From Parvularia atlantis (Eukaryota; Opisthokonta; Rotosphaerida): a stretch of DNA of 20,395 bases. This document shows, in pieces, positions 16,631 to 20,395 of the stretch (the stretch's first letter is position 1; every line of letters starts with the position of its first letter). The stretch is from the NCBI GenBank assembly GCA_943704415.1, contig CALSCO010001140.1:1-20395 (forward strand), given 5' to 3'. Made by a program: the position numbers and the translations under genes. Under the pieces are notes generated by a model. The model did not search any database. It saw only the letters and a program-made list of their open reading frames with translations, and was not told where the DNA came from.

Positions 16631-18161
16631 ATGGCCAAGTGTGCTGTCGTCATCGACGCGTCCGCGCCGTCGCCCGCCAGCTCGCGCGCCTCGCCCAGCC
16701 CGCGATCGCCCTCGCCGTCACCCGCGCCGCCGCTCTCGCCCCGTGCGGCCGCCGCACAAGCAGCCGCTGCCGGCCCTGTGCGCGGCGACGACGCTGTCAG
16801 CGGCACTCGCACTCGCAGGAAGCGCGCCCGCACGGCGTTGTCGTCCGCCTCGAGCCGCGCCGCGAGTGCCGAGCCCGCGACAACAGCCACACGGTGCGTT
16901 ATTCGCGGGCGCGGGCGACGGGCGACGGGCGACGGGCGCGCGCGTACGCGTGGCAGCTCTTTCCACGGGGGTCTGGGCCCTTCCCAGCTCCTCCCGATCA
17001 GGCAGGGCTCTGGAAGGCCGCGGAAGGCACTCTGGTGCAGCATCGCTGATGCTCGCCGCGCAACTCGCTGCAGCCACAGCGACGGCGCCGCGGCGTTGCC
17101 TGGCACCGAGCTGTTCGCCGCGCTCATCGACGAGGCCAACGGGCTGTACGAGAAGGTGTTTGGCGCGCTCGGCAGCGCAATCGCATCTCAGTGTGACTCA
17201 TTCGCCGCCGTGGACACAGATGGTCCGGGATGGTCAAATGGTCCACGACGGAGCGTCGCCGGCGTCGCGCAAGCGCAAGTTAGACCAGGTCTCGCCGCCG
17301 CCGCCGCCCTCGCCTCCGCCACCTCTGCCCGCGACACACAAAAACTCGCTCGCACACGACTATGCCCGGCTCTACGACCAGATGGTCGCGGCGACGCGGC
17401 GCAACGCGGGGCTCGTGGCCCTGGTCGAGCACCTCGAGCAGGACAACCGGCGCATGCGCCAGATCATCACACAGATGGAACGCGACCGCGGGCTGCCAGC
17501 ACATCCCCAGCCGCTGCCCGCCGTCGCCGCTGCCGCCGCGCTCCGGCAACCCGCGCAGCCGCAGCCGCAGACGTCCGTGCCCCTGCCGAACGCGCAGCCG
17601 CAAAACGAGCTGCCCGGCATGCTCCCGCCGCTCTGGGCGCTGGTCAACGGCGCGCCGCCGCCAGCCCAGCCGACGGCGCCGCCCCCCGCACGCAGCACGC
17701 CGCCCGCCCCGACCTTCAGCGAGCCCGCGACGTCATCGGCCGCGGCCAAGGCGGCCTTCGCCTCGCTCGCCATCTTCGACCGCCAGTTTAGCAAGAGCAC
17801 GAGCGCGTCGCCCCCGCCCGCGGCCGTGCCTGCGCCGCTCGCATCCGTGCAGCCGCCAGCGGCCAGCCTGATCTACCCGAGCGTCGTTGCGGCCAAACCC
17901 TTCGCGCCGCCCACGCCCACGGCCTCGCCCGTGCCCGTGCCCGTGCCCGTGCCCGTGCCCGTGTCCATGAGCGTGCGGCCCATCCGCGAGGCGCCGCCCT
18001 CGCCGTCGTTGTCGCTGTCACAGGCCGCGCGCGGCCGCCGCATCAAGTTCTTCCCGTACAAGGGCCCGGCGGTCGCCAACCCGATCGCGCCCGGGACGGC
18101 CGCCGGCGGTTCGCTCGTGTACGTGCCGCAGACGCCCGCCGTGGCCGCCGAGGTGCAGTGA
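16631..18161 (+). CDS. Unrecognised Pro/Ala/Ser-rich protein with coiled coil and nuclear-localisation-like motifs
   Basis: I do not recognise this protein. Three exons: 16631-16893, 17074-17155, 17220-18161. They join to 428 residues. Residues 1-58 are Ser/Pro/Ala-rich; 59-68 is the basic TRTRRKRART, and 132-137 is RKRKLD, both NLS-like. A short helix (ELFAALIDEANGLYEK) ends exon 2. A proline run follows (about 139-152), then a predicted coiled coil at about 163-205 (LYDQMVAATRRNAGLVALVE and on). The rest is low-complexity Pro/Ala/Gln, with a six-fold PV repeat, and ends in a basic RRIKFFPYKGPAVAN patch. The 180-nt first intron is the longest in the window and has two equivalent acceptors. 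An in-frame ATG at 16409 could add 74 residues. It is divergent from HEN1 and shares its spacer. A chromatin or transcription role is only a guess. Confidence 0.6.
17928..17963 (+). repeat. Six tandem CCCGTG units coding for (PV)6
   Basis: Six perfect copies of a hexamer encode alternating Pro-Val in the low-complexity C-terminal part of the Pro-rich protein. The unit is in frame. Confidence 0.95.
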
Positions 18162-18271
18162 GCGATGATGGTGGTTGTTTTGGCGACTCGATAGACCTAC
18201 GTAGTTCGCGGCGCGCGCAATCAAGCAAAGCACGATGTCTGCGCGGTGATGCGGAGCTCTGCGCTGCGCCG
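18162..18271. promoter_or_regulatory. 110-bp spacer before the GlcG/HbpS gene
   Basis: It must contain the 3' end of the Pro-rich gene and the promoter and leader of the next. An 8-bp palindrome CTACGTAG is at 18197-18204. Two upstream ATGs (18236, 18249) are out of frame with the chosen start and could act as upstream start codons. Confidence 0.4.
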
Positions 18272-18906
18272 ATGGCCGCTGATGTGCCGCATCCACGCAG
18301 GCTCACGCTCGCCCAGGCCGACAAGATCATCGAGCACACGCTCGCCAAGGCCGCGGTGCGCGCCGGCGGGCGTGGGGGAGGCGCTTCATGGGCGCGCATC
18401 ACCCCCGTGGCTGACAACCGCGGCCGCAGGAGATCAGCGCCAAGCCGCTCGCCGTGGCCGTGCTGGACGAGGGCGGCGCGCTCAAGGCGTTCAAGAAGCA
18501 AGACGGCGCGTCTCTGCTGCGCGAGGAGATCGCGCGGGGCAAGGCCTTTGGCGCGCTCGGGCTGGGCGTCGACTCGCGCGCGATGGGCGCGATGGCCGTC
18601 GAGCGCCCGCACTTTTTTCAAGCGGCCGTGGCCGCATCGCACGGCCGGCTCGTGCCCGTGCCCGGCGGCGTGCTCATACGCGACGAGACGGGCTTTGTGC
18701 TGGGCGCGGTCGGTGCGAGCGGCGACACGAGCGACAAGGACGAGGTGCGCGGGCGCGCGTGGACTTGTGATGGTGCATCTCACGCAAAAACGCAGGAGTG
18801 CGTGATCGCAGGCCTGCTCGCCGCCGGTGCGTGCGGCACCCGTTTGGCCCTCCCTGGTGGCTCGCTCACTCGCGACGTCGTAGGGTTCAGCCTTGTGTCC
18901 AAGTGA
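18272..18906 (+). CDS. GlcG/HbpS-family (DUF336-type) protein
   Basis: The GlcG/HbpS fold is a small alpha/beta domain, mostly bacterial, named after the glc operon protein GlcG and the Streptomyces haem-binding HbpS. Its role in eukaryotes is not established. Four exons: 18272-18355, 18430-18744, 18796-18826, 18884-18906. They give 150 residues, the usual length of one stand-alone domain. The typical pattern is clear: LTLAQADKIIEHTLAKA, PLAVAVLDEGGALKAFKKQD, GASLLREEIARGKAFGALGL, RLVPVPGGVLIRDETGFVLG, and AVGASGDTSDKDE-ECVIAGL. There is no signal peptide at the chosen ATG, so it is probably cytosolic. Three ordinary GTGCG introns show it is a settled nuclear gene even if its origin was bacterial. 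The short last exon (FSLVSK) is inferred from phase only. The next gene's ATG is 49 bp after the stop. Confidence 0.88.
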
Positions 18907-18955
18907 GGATGCTTACGTCCCAGTAAGCGTCAACTCCTACCCCGCGTGTAGGCCT

Positions 18956-20365
18956 ATGGACGTGCTCGCAGACACACTGGCCGCTCTCGAGGCCGTCCCG
19001 GCTGCCACTGCGGCCGCGCCGGTCGAGCCCGCGGTGGTCGCCGCACCCGCTGAGCCCGCGTCTGTGCCGGTGCCGCAGTCGCAGCTGCCGCCACCCCTGC
19101 GGCCGGCGCGCCCGCCCGACTACGCCAAGCTGCAGGTGCCACAGCGCGCTGCAGCGTGCCGTCTGCCCAGCTCACACGCGACGTGACGCGACGCGACGCG
19201 CAGACCGTGCTCAAGCGTGAGGCGCTCCTACTGAGCAGCGAGCGCGCGGCGATCAAGGACGTGTACGACAACATCCAGGCGCGACAGCGCGGTGTCGTGC
19301 GCACGCGCTGCCTGACCGGGCCCGCGCACAGGCGCTCGTGGAGGAGCTCCTGCTGCTCTCGTGGAACACGCAGCTGCTCGGGCGGCGCGTCGACCTCTTG
19401 TTCAACAGCAGGCTCTCGCTCGACCAGTGGCTCGAGTTTGAGGCCGACGCCAAGCACAAGTTTGCCAGCAGCTACTCCAAGTTCAGCACGCGCGCACCGG
19501 TGCGCGGCTCCACACCCGCTTCACCAGGCTGCACACTCATGCGCCGCGCGTACCAGGTGTTTGAGAAGTTTGTGAGCATCCTCTGGGACAACCCGATCTA
19601 CCTCGCCAAGCCGCTGGCCGACGCGCGCATCGTCAAGGACCACGACCTGGACGAGGTCACGTCGGCCATCCTGTTCAGCCTCTACGGCAACTTCTTCACG
19701 CCGCGCGAGGAGCAGGCCGTGCTGCGCATCATCGAGGTGCGGCCGCTGCTGCGCGGCCGACGCAGCCAACGCAGCCGCAGCACATCCTGCGCACCAACTA
19801 TGACACGAGCGAGTCGCCCCAGTCGTGGCTGCGCGAGAACACGCTCTTCTCGCGCATGTTCACCGTCTACGCCAAGTGCGTGCGCGGCATGCGTGGCATG
19901 CCCGTGTGCCTGCCGACCCGGGCGGCGCAGAAACTACACGACCGGGCGCATGTACCTCAAGGCCGCGCTGCAGGAGCCCGTGATGGCCGTGCTCGAGGAC
20001 GACCTGCTCAACCTCGAGATCGACCCGGTCAAGGCGCGCGCGCCCTCGCACGGGCCTCACGCGCGCATGGTCTGACGACGAGCGATGGCAGGTGTACCAG
20101 TCGCTCAGCCCGCGCGAGCGGCTGCAGTGCGGCTTTGGCGACGTGCTGCAGATATCGGACGGGAGCCTGCTGGCCGAGCACCCGGCGATGAAGCAGATGC
20201 TCAACTTGAGTACGTTGGCACAGCTGTGCGCACGGGGGGGCTGGACGCCTCGTCGCCAGTCTACCCCAAGATCGTCAACTTTTGCCGCTTCTTCATCAAG
20301 AGCCTGGTCGACAAGCTGCCGTGCCTGCCCTTTGGCGTGCGGTGGCTGTGTCGGCAGATCTGCCG
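18956..20365 (+). CDS. Ras GTPase-activating protein (Gap1/IQGAP-like RasGAP domain), C-terminus cut by window edge
   Basis: RasGAP domains supply an arginine finger that speeds GTP hydrolysis by Ras, switching it off. Eight exons: 18956-19135, 19204-19296, 19332-19499, 19557-19736, 19781-19875, 19931-20033, 20092-20209, 20260-20365. They give 347 residues before a donor at 20366. Residues 1-55 are Ala/Pro-rich, followed by a helical stretch (TVLKREALLLSSERAAIKDV). The GAP domain starts near residue 185: LFSLYGNFFTPREEQAVLRI, then SWLRENTLFSRMF with R225 as the likely finger, VYAKNYTTGRMYLKAALQEP, LLNLEIDPVKVYQSL and finally LPFGVRWLCRQICR. The pattern resembles fission yeast Gap1 and Dictyostelium IQGAP-related GAPs more than NF1. 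The final FLRFFNPAIV-type block and any C-terminal domain are missing. The intron at 19297-19331 is only 35 nt, and the one at 20034-20091 is GC-AG. Confidence 0.85.
20034..20091 (+). other. GC-AG intron in the RasGAP gene
   Basis: The exon ends LEIDPVK with AAG and the intron opens GCGCGCGCGCCC; it has a TCTGACG branch-like motif and ends ATGGCAG before GTGTACCAG (VYQSL). The family's conserved DPVK-x-Y supports the exact junction. Confidence 0.85.
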
Positions 20366-20386
20366 GTGCGTGGGGCGTGGCCGCGA

Positions 20387-20395
20387 GGGGGGGGG
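20387..20395. other. Poly-G run at the right window edge
   Basis: Nine G end the window, 21 bp into a RasGAP intron that starts GTGCGTGG. Together with the run at the left edge it suggests that the contig broke, or was extended falsely, at homopolymer G. Confidence 0.6.

Noticed and set aside
15698-17791. Single 697-codon plus-strand open frame across HEN1 and the Pro-rich gene
   Set aside because: It runs antisense through recognised HEN1 exons and its introns. Long stop-free frames are expected at this GC content. Only the part from 16631 fits a gene.
1-20395. Mobile elements, virus-like elements, rRNA and tRNA genes
   Set aside because: None was seen on either strand; nearly all of the window is explained by the ten genes, and the spacers are too short for most such elements.

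Overview
The window is a piece of a GC-rich, gene-dense nuclear genome of a microbial eukaryote. Ten protein-coding genes were found on both strands. All are cut by many very short spliceosomal introns: I count 87 complete ones by eye, mostly 44-67 nt, with extremes of 35 and 180 nt. About three quarters (65 of 87 by hand count) start GTGCG, and most carry a CTGAC-like branch site shortly before a CAG or AAG acceptor. After removing these introns every gene reads open, and the recognised genes come out close to their family's length. The gene set points to a unicellular eukaryote of the opisthokont/amoebozoan kind, and an early-diverging (zoosporic-type) fungus is one possibility. It includes mitochondrial B12-dependent methylmalonyl-CoA mutase, HEN1, an ELO elongase with an HVYHH box, a Ras-GAP and a MED24-like protein. 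I cannot name the organism.

Layout. 14-2760 (-) is UTP4, a WD40 protein of the ribosome small-subunit processome, with its C-terminus beyond the left edge. 2761-3100 is a non-coding spacer with a small repeat/palindrome. 3101-4408 (-) is an ELO fatty-acid elongase. 4425-8342 (-) is a 1021-residue helical protein, probably a MED24/MED5-type Mediator subunit, whose stop is only 16 bp from the ELO start codon. 8343-8380 is a 38-bp gap between divergent start codons. 8381-11656 (+) is methylmalonyl-CoA mutase in 18 exons, with two (CA)n tracts and three GC-AG introns. 11732-13978 (-) is the E2 subunit of pyruvate dehydrogenase (DLAT). 14030-14741 (+) is CIAO2, of cytosolic Fe-S assembly. 14789-16179 (-) is the small-RNA 2'-O-methyltransferase HEN1. 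16180-16630 is a promoter-like spacer with direct repeats. 16631-18161 (+) is an unrecognised Pro-rich, probably nuclear coiled-coil protein. 18272-18906 (+) is a GlcG/HbpS-family protein. 18956-20365 (+) is a Ras-GAP protein cut by the right edge.

The genes are mostly housekeeping and do not form one pathway. MUT and DLAT both act in mitochondrial acyl-CoA metabolism but are convergent neighbours, so the link may be chance. I see no mobile element, virus-like sequence, rRNA, tRNA or CRISPR array. The most notable features concern gene expression. Five of 87 introns use GC donors, all after exonic AAG. One MUT intron combines a GC donor, a 58-nt AC repeat and a distant branch site. The donor consensus has C at +4. 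Several intergenic gaps are 16-51 bp. Both window ends are poly-G runs just inside introns, probably assembly break points.
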